Shown here piece by piece: positions 53,289 to 63,922 of a stretch of 64,000 bases of DNA (within the stretch, counting starts at the first letter, position 1; every line of letters starts with the position of its first letter). The stretch lies in NCBI GenBank assembly GCA_023376005.1, contig CM042157.1, forward strand, positions 57,669,292-57,733,291. The letters run 5' to 3'. Under the pieces are notes generated by a model. The model was not told the DNA's origin, did not search any database, and saw only the letters and a list, made by a program, of their open reading frames with translations. Both the position numbers and the translations under genes were made by a program. This DNA comes from Doryteuthis pealeii. Lineage: Eukaryota; Mollusca; Cephalopoda; Myopsida; Loliginidae.

Positions 53289-53700
53289 ATGTAGTCGAAT
53301 TTATTAAAAGTTTACTAAAAAAAAAGGTTTGGATTTCTTAGTTACTTATTGGATTGATGATGACGACAACTTAACATCGGTAGCATGTTCCAGGATTCCA
53401 CCAAGGGATGCAATTTTTCCATTAAAAATGCTGATACATTGCACGCAACCAACTCGTAACAGTTCAGGGATGCGAGTTCTTCATTAATTGGCAGAAAGTA
53501 GAATCTTTTTTAACAGGAAATTTCCACTTCCACAAGAGAATTTCTGGCCTTATGCCTAAAAAGGGTATTATTTGACCCTATGGTAAATACTTCTGTTTTG
53601 ATTTTTTTTTCTTCCCCTACCATTTCAAGTTAACTGTAAATGTATTTAAATATTTTCTTCCTTTTCCCTGTTCATAAATAAAAACCCTACAATTTATAAA
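53289..53700 (+). other. MTFMT: MTFMT 3' UTR (predicted)
   Basis: From the stop to just past the AATAAA at 53677. Repeat-free and less AT-biased at first (ttggattgatgatgacgaca), in contrast to what follows. The actual cleavage site is not visible. Confidence 0.65.
53677..53682 (+). promoter_or_regulatory. MTFMT: Polyadenylation signal AATAAA
   Basis: aataaa in ttcataaataaaaaccctac, about 390 bases after the MTFMT stop. It is the first canonical hexamer after the stop codon. Confidence 0.7.
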
Positions 53701-53789
53701 GAAACTTTAGTTGGGACCCATCAAATTTCCCAGGGACTCTTCAATTCAAATTACTGTGTCCCAGGATGCACTAAATTAAAAAGCTATCA

Positions 53790-53793
53790 GCAT

Positions 53794-53853
<60 letters not shown>

Positions 53854-54140
53854 ATTTGGGCAGCATTCTTTCATTTATACATGTAGAATTAAACAAAAGG
53901 CATGTCTTCTGTTTAACAATTTTAATGATCTTTTCGAGCTTTCTGGCCAACTTTTTTAGATTTTTATATTTACATTTTACTTTTTATATTTACATGGATA
54001 ATAATACTTGGTGGACTAATCCACAGATTCCATCCAAATGTAAAAAAGTTGGCCAGAAAGCTCGAAAAGATCATTAATAAAATTGTTAAATAGGAGACAT
54101 GCCTTTTGTTTAATTCTACACACACACACACACACACATG

Positions 54141-54189
<49 letters not shown>

Positions 54190-54190
54190 C
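53790..54190. repeat. Foldback between TA/TG tracts
   Basis: gtagaattaaacaaaaggca..gatcttttcgagctttctgg (53882-53947) returns inverted at 54047-54119; TG/TA microsatellites mirror each other outside. The inner ccagaaagctcgaaaagatc includes a CGAAAA box. Confidence 0.85.
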
Positions 54191-54399
54191 TAAGGAGTCC
54201 ACATATTTTTTTTAATAAATATGTGATAGATGTTGGGAAACTTTTTTTGGTTGTATTGGAAGCATGGAAAAATATAATATGAGGAAATTCACAGTAATGA
54301 TTGTACAGGCCATAGCTTGATCCTCATTACTGTAGATTTGTATCAGAAAATGTTAAGATGCATGAATGATATTGCATTTGACTAACATAACTCTCGATC

Positions 54400-54612
54400 C
54401 CAGGGGGCCATCCCCCCAGGCAACACCTGCCCCCTTGATTTAAAGGGGCAGGGCTGGGTTTATTGCCCAGTGCCTGAGGCGCCCCCCTTGAGGGGGAATG
54501 CCGACGGGATCGACGCAATTTTTCACCCGCCACCCATGAGCTTCGGTTTGTTGGTGGTCCCACGTTAATAGGGCCTTGTGCCTAACCCGTACAAGTGGGG
54601 TACGAGGTAAAT
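54400..54612 (+). repeat. GC-richer dispersed repeat, copy 2
   Basis: ggggccatccccccaggcaa..gatttaaaggggcaggg..atgccgacgggatcgacgca..cacccatgagcttcgg..cccgtacaagtggggtacg. About 210 bp; relatives at 42362 and 42967. GC content is well above the surroundings, as in tRNA- or structured-RNA-derived repeats. No function recognised. Confidence 0.6.
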
Positions 54613-55019
54613 ACAAAACATAATCTGTTGGGTAGCTAATTAACTCTTTGCCTACCAAAGTTTCCCACGCTGCTCTCGATGTCAGAGAATAAAATTGGCA
54701 TATTATTCCATTCAACTGGTTCCTTATTGCAAAAGGATCAATTACCTGTTTCAGGGTTGGACCACAGATAAAACAAAAGATGATAGGGATGTTCACATCG
54801 TGATTTTTCAGTGTAAACAAGTGGATCTCAGTGGTGGGAGAACTGCTGTGAGCGGTTTAAAGTAGTCAAAGAATTAACATATTTGCTCGTGTGTGTGTGT
54901 ATATATATATAAAAGAATATTTGACGTCATATTTCAAACCGTCTCTTTTTTTCAAACCTCAAAAAAAATTTTTAAACAAACTGAATAACAAGGACTACCA
55001 CTCGCTTTTTTCGTTATTC

Positions 55020-55110
55020 TGTGATAAAAAAATTTCTTATTACCTTCCATATACCAACAAATGCCCTGAAGATGATCTAATTAATAGATCGAAACACTGC
55101 AGCGTTGGCA
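55020..55110 (+). repeat. Penelope-like fragment with CTGAAGA / CGAAAC core
   Basis: CTGAAGA (55066-55072), T, GATC, loop taattaata, GATC, GAAAC. The stem GATC/GATC replaces GGCC/GGCC of repeat D. Confidence 0.5.
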
Positions 55111-55158
55111 AATAATCTCACCACTTAACCCATTTAAACCTGTGTTTTTTCTTAAATA

Positions 55159-55193
<35 letters not shown>

Positions 55194-55240
55194 CAAACAC
55201 ATCGTGTTTACATACTTATCATATATATATATATATATAA

Positions 55241-55663
55241 TGTGCTGGCATTGAAACCTTACTAGCAAAGGTTCAGCTTACGTGGACTGGTCACGTCAGA
55301 ATGAATGAGAACAGGCTTCCAAAGAAGATATTATACAGACAATTACCAAATGCTAAGCGTTCTATTGGATGTCCACTCTTACGCAATGAAGACAAATTGA
55401 AGGACAATTTTAAACGCCTCAATATTAACCTGAGTGCTTGGGAAAATCTAGCATCAAATTTGAAAGAATGGTGTAAGGCATGTTTTGCTAGACTAAAGCG
55501 CTATGAAGAAAATAGACTGAAACATCGAGATCAGCTCCACCTAACTTTAAAACAAAAATATCTGACTCCTGCCTTAGAACATTTCATCTGTCAGTGTGGC
55601 TTCATAGCTCGCAGCAAGGCTGGGCTGCTATCACACTCGAAGAAACACAAAATGTCTTCTTGA
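55241..55663 (+). pseudogene. LINE C-terminus with zinc-finger-like tail (140 codons open)
   Basis: The frame is open from 55241: ..LLAKVQLTWTGHVRMNENRLP, KKILYRQL, then CPLLRNEDKLKDNFKRLNI, NLSAWENLASNLKEW and, at the end, FICQCGFIARSKAGLLSHSK KH. LTWTGHV..MNENRLPK is the common module after LINE reverse transcriptase, and C-x-C-x12-H-x3-4-H resembles a C2H2 finger. The start is cut by a TA tract. It is intact to its stop, so it is a recently inserted 5'-truncated copy. About 75 bp of 3' UTR follow. Confidence 0.85.
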
Positions 55664-55738
55664 TAACATGCACAACATGGGAGGAAACAAATCACTCACT
55701 GCTGACCCTCATCTATTGTTCACTATAGAATCCACCAA

Positions 55739-55769
<31 letters not shown>

Positions 55770-55973
55770 TTTTGTTTAAGTTGGGCGTTATTATGAAGCA
55801 TTTAAAAATAAATGAAGGAACTCGATGTTATGGAGTACTGGATTCACTTATTTATTTATTATTTGTTATCATAAATTTTCGGGATCGTTAGATTCCCTTT
55901 TTCAAATGAATGTCGCTCCTGTTCAACGGATCCTTTGTCTTTGTTGTTATTGACAGCGGCTGTAAAATATCTA

Positions 55974-56016
<43 letters not shown>

Positions 56017-56019
56017 CCC

Positions 56020-56215
56020 TCCACACATGACACAATATCAATTTTTAAGCATATTTTAAAAGGTTTGAATTCAGTTTTCCTTCTCCTGGACTGATTGCCA
56101 TACCAAAGTTAAAGAGGTCAGTCTGCCCTATTATTTAGCTATAGTTGGAGGGAGAATAGTTAGATGTATACCATTTTCTAGAGTATTAGCATTATGATTA
56201 CTCTTTAACGTTGCT
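56020..56215 (-). repeat. SINE-2 copy (minus strand, body only)
   Basis: acccctccacacatgacaca..cctggactgattgccatacc..tagttggagggagaatagtt. The head is missing. Confidence 0.78.
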
Positions 56216-56239
56216 ATGGTAACTGATCTAGGAGAAGTG

Positions 56240-56525
56240 GCAAAGTGGTCTAGTCCACGTGGCAAAGTGGCAACATACTGGACTGTGACATTGTAGTAAA
56301 TCAGTTCAAACTCTAGTCGAGCTATTATGTTCAGTTTGGACTTTTGAACCAACCATCTGCTTATTTCCCCATGGGTTAAATAGTACCATTTAACCTATAG
56401 CTGGGGGATGGAGGTGTTCATACCTTTCCCAAGGGTATTAGTCTGAAAGTGAATGCACAACTGGAGTTCAAACTCACTATATCACTGTCCAGCGCATTAA
56501 CTCCCATGCAATGGGGGCTCCCACG
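56240..56525. repeat. SINE-3 inverted pair
   Basis: Forward copy with B box cagttcaaactctagtcg (56302-56319); reverse copy ctatagctgggggatggagg..ggagttcaaactcac..atgcaatgggggctcccac. They meet near 56390. A hairpin is possible. Confidence 0.72.
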
Positions 56526-56551
56526 TCTAAGAAATTTGGGTAATCCTTAAC

Positions 56552-56882
56552 TTTTTCCTCATAAATTCCAACTATAAAATAAACTGAACCTTCATTTTAT
56601 GTCCGTGTTTTTGCAATAAATGTTTTACTTTTCTTGCACCTGTTATTTTACAATACTAAATATATTTTCTTTATTCTCTTCTTCAAACATGAAGAGTTTT
56701 AACCCGTTCATGGTCAGCCTGCAACGGATTTTTTTCAGAAAAGAACAAATAAAGAAAATATATTTAGTATTGTAAAATAACAGGTGCAAGAAAAATAAAA
56801 CATTCATTGCAAAAACACAGACATAAAATGAGGGTTCAGTTTACTTTATGGTCGGAATTTACGAGGAAAAAGTTAAGGAATA
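56552..56882. repeat. Foldback with about 145-bp arms
   Basis: ccttaactttttcctcataa..tgcacctgttattttacaat..aatatattttctttatt is mirrored by aataaagaaaatatatttag..ggaaaaagttaagg. The loop is about 60 bp (gaagagttttaacccg..). No target duplication was fixed. Confidence 0.88.
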
Positions 56883-56973
56883 TCAAAATTTGTACCAACT
56901 TATGAGAAAATATTTTGTAAGGCTACAATTCTAACATTGAGAAGGATTAGCAATAAGCTTTAAAAAATGAATT

Positions 56974-57301
56974 GGTACCATTATTGTATATGGCCTACGA
57001 AATCATGTCTCTCTTATAGTATATGGTCTACCATAAAAAGCATATTATAACATTATATTTCAGAATTTTAGAATATCTTAGAATTAAATAGATCTCTGAT
57101 TCATGTAAATTATGGATAGATTATATTTTTAATTATTTTTAATTACTATATACAGTTTATGACTGAATTGCATTTCTTGAAATTGAATATATGTGAAAAA
57201 TAATTAGTTTCAATAAATTGCCTACTACTTATATCTATAAATATACTCTTACTGAGGTAGGACACATTCAAACTGAATAGGCCACATACTATAACGGCAC
57301 C
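56974..57301 (-). mobile_element. MITE-8 copy with perfect 8-bp target duplication
   Basis: ggtaccattattgtatatgg to ctataacggcacc, flanked by AATGAATT on both sides (56966-56973 and 57302-57309). Confidence 0.92.
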
Positions 57302-57567
57302 AATGAATTTTTCAAAGAGAATCAACTTCTACAAATGTAGGCATGGCATAAAAAATAATAAACATAAAAAATAATAAAAAACAAAACCAACAAACAAAAA
57401 AGAACAAAAGTTTTATATTTCAATTTTAATAAGTTTTTAATTTTTTTAAATTTATAATAATATGGAACAACAAGTCTACTAACAATAAATATACCTTCAT
57501 TTTAACATTGTTTCAAAGCACAAATGAGAATATAATAGTTAATTTTTATCATTTCACGATTAATCTA

Positions 57568-57749
57568 CAGGGTAGTCCAAAAGTCTTGTCACCCCCTTTT
57601 CACATTTTTTTTTTCCAAGAAGTAAAATAATTACACAATACAACCTGAAATTCTAGAAAATAATTATATAACTTATGTTATATTATTAAAACAAAAAATA
57701 ATGAAAGTTAAAACAATATGTAGGGTGACAAGACTTTTGGGCCACACTG
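57568..57749. mobile_element. Mariner-like MITE
   Basis: TA|CAGGGTAGTCCAAAAGTCTT at the left and AGACTTTTGGGCCACACTG|TA at the right: terminal inverted repeats of about 28 bp with the CAGGGTG(G)(T/C)CC start of many mariners, inside TA. 182 bp, non-coding. A single such end is present at 18265-18284. Confidence 0.82.
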
Positions 57750-58066
57750 TACTAAGAAAAAACAATTTCTTTTTTTTTCTTTTTTAAATAAAATCACCAG
57801 AGCAACCTCCATAAAATAATCTCAGAAGTTGCAATATGCAACCAAAACAACGTTTATATTTGAGCAACATGATTTTTTAAAAATTCAAAAATAAGAAGAA
57901 AAAAAAGGGCCAGATCTGGCACAGCCAAACTGGTTATATTATTCTATTTACCAACAAGAAATAATAAATGTTTGTGGATATACTGTATCAGACAATTCCT
58001 AACACAAGAATTAGGATAGCCCAACCGAGCCTTATATGAAGGAAGGTACAAGACAATTATATAACA

Positions 58067-58665
58067 TCTTATTATAATGGAGATTGTGTGTTTGTCTGTC
58101 TGTAACCGAAACTAAATCACTACTCAAGTTACAATTCCCTTAGTTATTGATGTCACATTCACCATGAATTTATCTTTATTTAAACCTCAATTATTGATAA
58201 AATTGTTATACCTTATTAATACTGTTGGATTATTCTACATACTAATGACATGCAAGCATATTTATATATTCAACAAAATAGTGAACGAGAAGGCTAATTT
58301 GCATATTGATATTAAGAATTTGATTTTAATAAATATATGCTTAGTATTATTGATTTCTTATTGTTTGGTTTTATCTTAAGGAATATGAGCAAAAAATCTC
58401 GGGGATAAATCTTAAAAGAAATCCATAAACAAGAGGAAAGAACTTTGATTATATTAAATACTTCATAATCTAACTAAATAGATAAATTTGGAAAAATAAA
58501 AGACGGGAGTGATGGAAAATGATGGAAGAGTTAGATTTAAAGCTGTTCTATTTTTCGATTACACCCCCTCAGTTTATCATTTTCTAAATAGTTTCTAATT
58601 TGATACAAAATTTTATTACATCAAAACCTAAATACTTGCACCCGAAGGGTGCATATATTTGCTAG
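58067..58665 (+). mobile_element. Complete non-autonomous Helitron, type 1 relative
   Basis: 5' A|TCTTATTATAATGGAGATTG; 3' stem GCACCC gaa GGGTGC (58639-58653), atatatttg, CTAG|T. 599 bp. gtaaccgaaactaaatcact near the 5' end matches the minus-strand copies at 8365, 11932 and 16761. The 71-codon frame inside (58164-58379) has no Rep or helicase similarity. Confidence 0.88.
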
Positions 58666-58666
58666 T

Positions 58667-59785
58667 CTATATAAATGTGAATGTTAGTGTGTCACATTTT
58701 TTTAAAGTCTGTAACCCAACATATCATACAATTTTAGAATCCGGCAAACTCGGTAAGCAAATTAAAAACATTTCAGCTCCAATTCAAACCTGCAATCCTG
58801 AAATTTTGGATTCCCAAGTTTTAATTATAGCAATATTTTTTACATAATATAAGCTTTTAAAAGTTCAATGATAATTAATCTGCAGCCACTTAATTTAAAG
58901 ACAATTTGATTACATAGATCCTTACTTTCTGTGAAAAACAAACAAACAATTATTTCTATTGGATAGGTGAGTTTTACTGGATTTTGCAATTAATTTTGAT
59001 TATTTTCAAATTTATTTCCAAGTTATAAAAATTATTGTACAAAAAATCATTGTTGCAAAACATTGTGTAAAAAGAAAAAAAAATTGCCAAAACCAATACC
59101 AGTTATTAAAACCTGGGAATTAAATATTTCAGGAGCCAGCTTAATTGTTGCCTGATAGGGCAGCCTTTCAGCTAGTTTTACATATACTATGAGACATAAT
59201 ATACTTGTAATGTAATAGTCTGGCTATTGTTTTTATAAGGCTGGGTTGGGCTATCCCACTTCTTGTACTAGAGGTGGTCCAATACAGTACAGTGGAACAT
59301 TCCAAAAGTAAAGTCTATTTATTTCGATAGAAACTACAAAAGATACAGGAACCACAGTAACATCCTTGGATAGAGCAAGTTTTCAGCTACCAAACACTAT
59401 TGAAGGTCCCAACATCCAATGATATTATTGTGCTCCTTGTATCTGTTGCAGTTTCTGTGGAAATAGATAGTTGGCTTTACTTCTGGCTTGACCCTTGTAA
59501 TTACATAAATTGACCATTTAGAACCTCTTCCTCTGGTCAAATCTTTAACATTGGGCAATAATAAATATGGCCAAGGCTGGACCAGCCAACCAGTCTCAAA
59601 AATCTACAATTGAATAGGGGTTGTATAGTGACCCTTAAAAAAAACAAAAAAAAAAAAACAAACAACATTTATAGTTACTTATTGAAGAGGAAGAATGTTG
59701 CAAATTATTTTTTTGTCTTTTAGAATGAGTAGATTTGGTCCATAACCAGTTTTGATATAAAATTTAGTTGAAATACCTCCTATCT
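58667..59785. other. Intergenic, no gene seen
   Basis: The first bases (tctatataaatgtgaatgtt agtgtgtcac) may be the 5' end of another Helitron, since the same block occurs at 10650-10676. The rest is AT-rich, without a recognised repeat or frame. Confidence 0.4.
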
Positions 59786-59789
59786 TATA

Positions 59790-60080
59790 CAAGATGCTGC
59801 ATGCTGTTTTGGACAAATCTTGGAAGCAGCAACCAACAAAACAGCAGCTTTATGGCCGATCAAAGAATGACGAGCAAGACATACTGGAGAAGTAAGGGAG
59901 AATCCATAAGCAATGGACTCTCACACATGGACACACCAGTGTTGACTTACTAGCAAAAAACTTACATTCATCAGCCCTGAGCAGACACTGGATGCCCTTC
60001 TAGAGAACAAATCCTGAAAGCAGCACTCCCACAAAACAGCATCTGTACGGCCACTTACCTCTCATCTTACAAAACCATCC
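59790..60080 (+). pseudogene. LINE C-terminal fragment
   Basis: In different frames: TKQQLYGRSKNDEQDI, YWRSKGESISNGLSHMDTP and, again, TKQHLYGHLP. This is the PTKQQLYGHLPPI..RHAGHCWRSKGELIS..HGHTS module of a common LINE family, rearranged with an internal repeat and stops. Confidence 0.7.
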
Positions 60081-60105
60081 AAGTACAGAGTGGGGCAAAA
60101 TGATC

Positions 60106-60514
60106 GGGAATCTGAAAATTAGCTACATAAATGAGAGTAACCTCCCCTTGTATGTTTCACTTTGAGGAAGCCATTTGTTTTGGTCGTCCATTTTCATTTC
60201 ACCGTAAATCTACACTGAAAATACGAATTTGTTCGAATCAATACAACTGCATGTTTTAACAAGAAAATATAAAATGTTTTCTTAATTGTGCTTGCACATT
60301 TGAAATGAATTTAATTGTTATTAAGAACACATTTTATGATATTTTCATAATAAAACATGCAGTTGTATTGATTCAAACAAATTCATATTATCAGTGTATA
60401 TTTACGGTGAAAATGAAATGAAATGAAAATGGCACACCAAAACAAACAGCTTCCTCAAAGTGAAACATACAAGGGGAGGTTACTCTCATTTATGTAGCTA
60501 ATGTTCAGATTACC
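60106..60514. mobile_element. Foldback G, complete, 8-bp target duplication
   Basis: GGGAATCTGAAAATTAGCTA to atgttcagattacc, flanked by AAATGATC on both sides (60098-60105 and 60515-60522). It inserted at the edge of the LINE fragment. Confidence 0.92.
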
Positions 60515-60544
60515 AAATGATCTTAGTTGGATTAACTGCTTGTC

Positions 60545-60660
60545 CAGAGGGGTTAGGTGGTAGTGGTATTATTTAACTAATAGCTGGGAGGATAAGGGGG
60601 TTCATAACTTTCCCCAAGGGTATTAGTCTGAAAGTGAACATAATAGGGAGAGCTCACAAC
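60545..60660 (-). repeat. SINE-3 fragment
   Basis: atttaactaatagctgggag..ccccaagggtattagtctga, aagtgaacataat. Confidence 0.65.
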
Positions 60661-60689
60661 GATGTCACAGCTCAGAACGTTACCCACTA

Positions 60690-60960
60690 CAAATGTATCA
60701 GATCAGTTTGCCTCACCCTCTCCAACAAGCATGACATGTCGGAGAGGTAAGGGTGAACTCATAGGCAATGGACTTCTACACATGGACACACCAGTGTTAG
60801 CCAACCAACAAAAACTTCCATCAGTCCTATACAGATACTGGATGCCCTTCTAGAGATCTTACCACAAGTGATGGCCATTAGGGACGGATGGTGAGAGAAA
60901 CTCAAAGGAATTGGTGATCTTTTTGCTTTTGTTTTTGAATGAGTGTATTTGGGTGGTAAT
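60690..60960 (+). pseudogene. LINE C-terminal fragment, second copy
   Basis: CRRGKGELIGNGLLHMDTPV then ..PSVLYRYWMPF, stop, and KWWPLGTDGERNSKEL in a shifted frame: the same module as 59790-60080, with the final DDRDGWRER-like part decayed. Confidence 0.7.
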
Positions 60961-61004
60961 CACAGTTTAAATATAAGAGCTGTATGGCCTATCTAAGTAA
61001 GAGC

Positions 61005-61185
61005 AAAAGAAGTAAGGAAGAACCCATAAGCAATGGACTCCTACACATGGACACACCAGTCTTGGCTTACTAGCAAAAAACTTACATTCATCAGCCCTGT
61101 GCAGATAGGGATGGATGGTGAGAGAGTCAAAGGAATCTGTACTGTTGACACGCTTTGAGGAAGATGATGATGATGATTAAGAACA
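61005..61185 (+). pseudogene. LINE 3' end with GAT-repeat tail
   Basis: RSKEEPISNGLLHMDTPV.., SSALCR, RDGW, then ctttgaggaagatgatgatg atgattaa, the simple-repeat 3' tail typical of this LINE family. Third copy in 1.4 kb. Confidence 0.7.
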
Positions 61186-61241
61186 GATTACCTCTGAGTC
61201 AGCAATAATAAAAATTATTTACAATCATATACAGAAAATTT

Positions 61242-61629
61242 GGTACCATTTATAGTATATGGCCTATGAAATCCTGTCTCTCTTATAGTATGTGGCCTAC
61301 CATAAAAAGCATATTATAAGGTTATAATAACTGCTAACCCTAACCATAACCCGACTTCAGAATTGTATAATATTTTAGAATTAAATAGATCTCTGATTCA
61401 TGTAAATTATGGATAAATTCTTTTTTTAATTATTCTTAATTACTATATACAGCTTATGACTGAATTGCATTTGTTGAAATTGAATATATGCGAAAAATAA
61501 TTAGTTTCAATAAATTGCCTACTACTTATATCTATAAATATACTCTTACTGAGGTAGGACACATTCAAACCGGGTAGGACACATACTGTAACAGAATTAA
61601 AAAGGTAGACCACATACTATAATGGCACC
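61242..61629 (-). mobile_element. MITE-8 copy with perfect 8-bp target duplication
   Basis: ggtaccatttatagtatatg to ctataatggcacc, flanked by GAAAATTT (61234-61241 and 61630-61637). The right end is doubled. Interior has taaccctaaccataaccc. Confidence 0.92.
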
Positions 61630-61751
61630 GAAAATTTCTTGGCCTGACCAATAACCCTCTTATAATAGAGAGAAACATAATGTAGGTATTTTCTGCAAAT
61701 TTCTTCTTAGAGATTGCCTAACTGCTTCCAACCTAACATTTGTGCTATGTA

Positions 61752-61973
61752 AGTAAAAAAGTTGGTGGGGTGGCCTATTGTCAATATCTGCCAGACAGTG
61801 AGGGAGTCTATCTCCTTTTCATTAGTACTTGACTGGGGAGATTGTTTTTGCATCTAGCATCACACTTTACTGCACAGATCCAAGCTGTGCTATTCATGCA
61901 CCGAGTTGGCAAAGGCCAGTATTGAACCCAAAACCTTGTGGTTCCTAGGTGGGTGCTCTACTGACTGAGCTAA
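61752..61973 (-). repeat. SINE-1 copy
   Basis: ttggtggggtggcctattgt..gtattgaacccaaaaccttg..tactgactgagctaaaatgg. Confidence 0.82.
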
Positions 61974-62179
61974 AATGGTGCCAATATTTGATTGAAATTA
62001 ATAATATCATTAATAATCCTTGTCTACTCTTTCTTTCATCTTATTACAGTTAGCCCTGTTGGCTTGGGTTTTAGAATACACCAAAAGACTATTTTGAGAA
62101 TGTATTCACTTATGTATTTTGCAAGTGTATTTATTTATGTATTTACCCATCTTCATCCCAATTGGCACTAACACAAGGC

Positions 62180-62540
62180 GTGTTTGTAAGAGGTATTATA
62201 ATTTTGGTTTGGTTTGTTTTACGGCATATCAACCTCGGTGGGCCATTTAATGCCAATTAAGTTTTGGGTTCGTAGCGATATTTTGGTAGAAAAACAAATG
62301 TATATATGTATAGATTTTAACTATTGTTCAATTACTCATATTTTTGAGTAAAATCCCACTTCTTTTAGGAAATGGAAAATCCTGGGTGGTCTTATTTTCT
62401 GAAAAGTTTGGGTTTTTTTTCAAATTACTTGCTTGGTAGTATTTTTTCGCACTAGATCAAAGTCTACACACTCTAGCAGTATATGTTTCACTGCAAATCT
62501 CTCTTGGTATGTAGTGCATATAGGGGATTCTGTAAAAGTA
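62180..62540. other. No gene seen
   Basis: Starts with an inverted repeat-B tail (ttttacggcatatcaacctc, 62218-62237); then AT-rich unique DNA. Confidence 0.45.
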
Positions 62541-62598
62541 AATTAGGCGGGGTATTCTATTGTCAGTATCAGCCGGACAGCGAGGGAGTCTATTACTT
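62541..62598 (-). repeat. SINE-1 tail fragment
   Basis: aggcggggtattctattgtc..cagcgagggagtctatt; it runs straight into repeat B. Confidence 0.65.
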
Positions 62599-62599
62599 C

Positions 62600-62952
62600 A
62601 GAGGGTAAGACTTCCCCAATGGAGTCACCTATTGGCCGTGGGTGGCGACCCATAATGACGGAGTTTTGGTGGATGAACAGTCCATGACATGCAACACTCC
62701 ACTTAGACTAGATGGGCAGTCGGAGAGGCCTCCTCCGATCAATCGGCTGGCCAGGTCAAGCACCTATATGATTGCCCTAATGGCAAACCCCTCAACCCTT
62801 TTTATCATATGGGTTCTAGAAGGCGGTGGCTGAGAGTCTTCATGTCCTGGGTATGATTTTAAACTCTAACTCATGGTGAGGTTCCAGTTTTGGAGGTTTG
62901 GGGTATGTGGAGCACCCCTTTATCAGAGTGCTCCAGGTCCACTCTGACCCTG
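62600..62952 (+). repeat. Repeat B copy
   Basis: cagagggtaagacttcccca..gtcacctattggccgtggg..ggtgaggttccagttttgga..gtccactctgaccctgag. The 63-codon frame over it is a shadow. Confidence 0.8.
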
Positions 62953-63421
62953 AGAAAAAAGAAAAAAAAATTTGTAAACTGTTTCTGTTGCCAATTTCCT
63001 TAAAAAATGTTTTTAAAAAAAGTAAAGTTATTAAGGAAGACTACTAATTATAAATCTATGAAAACTAAAATATACACAGACTAACCTCTCATCTACAGAC
63101 CCCTCATCAACGTATTTCAGATGCAACGGATAAAATCTATAGAAAAAAATAAACAACACTACCAAATAGTCAGTGATGTATTTCATCAGTTCGTAAAGTG
63201 ACTATGCAATCACTACAGAAAAAAAAAAAAAAATATTTCAACTACATTAAGTAAAAAATTAATTAGATATGTTTTGCTATAAGGATTTTCTGAAAATTCT
63301 ATCTTAAGTTATTTCCTAAGCTTTACTTAGTTGTAGGCCAAAGGGTATGTGGATGTGGCACTCAGTGAGACTTGACAATGGTTTGCTAATCTATCTTGTT
63401 AATCATTACTTATGTTTTACT

Positions 63422-63654
63422 ATAGTCGGTAGAGTATCTGATTAGGAACTACAAGATTCCGGGTTCGATACTGGCCCTTGCCAACTCAACATTTGAGTAG
63501 CACAAGGATCTGTGCAGTAAAGTCAGGAGCTGATGGTAGGCGTGGGCTCCACCTCAGATTCAAAACATTCTCCTGGGTCTAGCACTAGTGAAAAGAGAAT
63601 AAACTCCGTCGCTGTCTAGTTGATATTGACTTTAGGCCACCCCAATGACTTTAC
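63422..63654 (+). repeat. SINE-1 copy
   Basis: tatagtcggtagagtatctg, B box ccgggttcgatactgg, then to ccaccccaatgacttta. Pairs with the next entry. Confidence 0.85.
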
Positions 63655-63672
63655 ATACTTACTAGTTAAAGT

Positions 63673-63922
63673 AAAAGTAAAGTAAAGTCAATGGGGCGCC
63701 TAAAGTCGGTATCAGCCAGTCAGCGAGGGAGTCTATCCCCTTTTGAATAGCGCTAGACCAAGGAGATTGTTTTAGCATCTGAGGTGGAGCACCACACCTA
63801 CCATCAGCTCCTTACTTTACCGCACCCCTGTGCTACTCATACGCTGAGTTGGCGGGACCGGTATCGAACTAGGAACCTTGTAGTTTCTAGCCGAACGCTC
63901 TAACGACTGAGCTAACCCGGCC
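63673..63922 (-). repeat. SINE-1 copy, inverted partner
   Basis: taaagtcaatggggcgccta..cttttgaatagcgctagacc..gagctaacccggcc. With 63422-63654 it forms a tail-to-tail inverted pair only about 20 bases apart. Confidence 0.87.

Noticed and set aside
58164..58379. 71-codon hydrophobic frame
   Set aside because: It lies inside a non-autonomous Helitron and has AT-driven composition.
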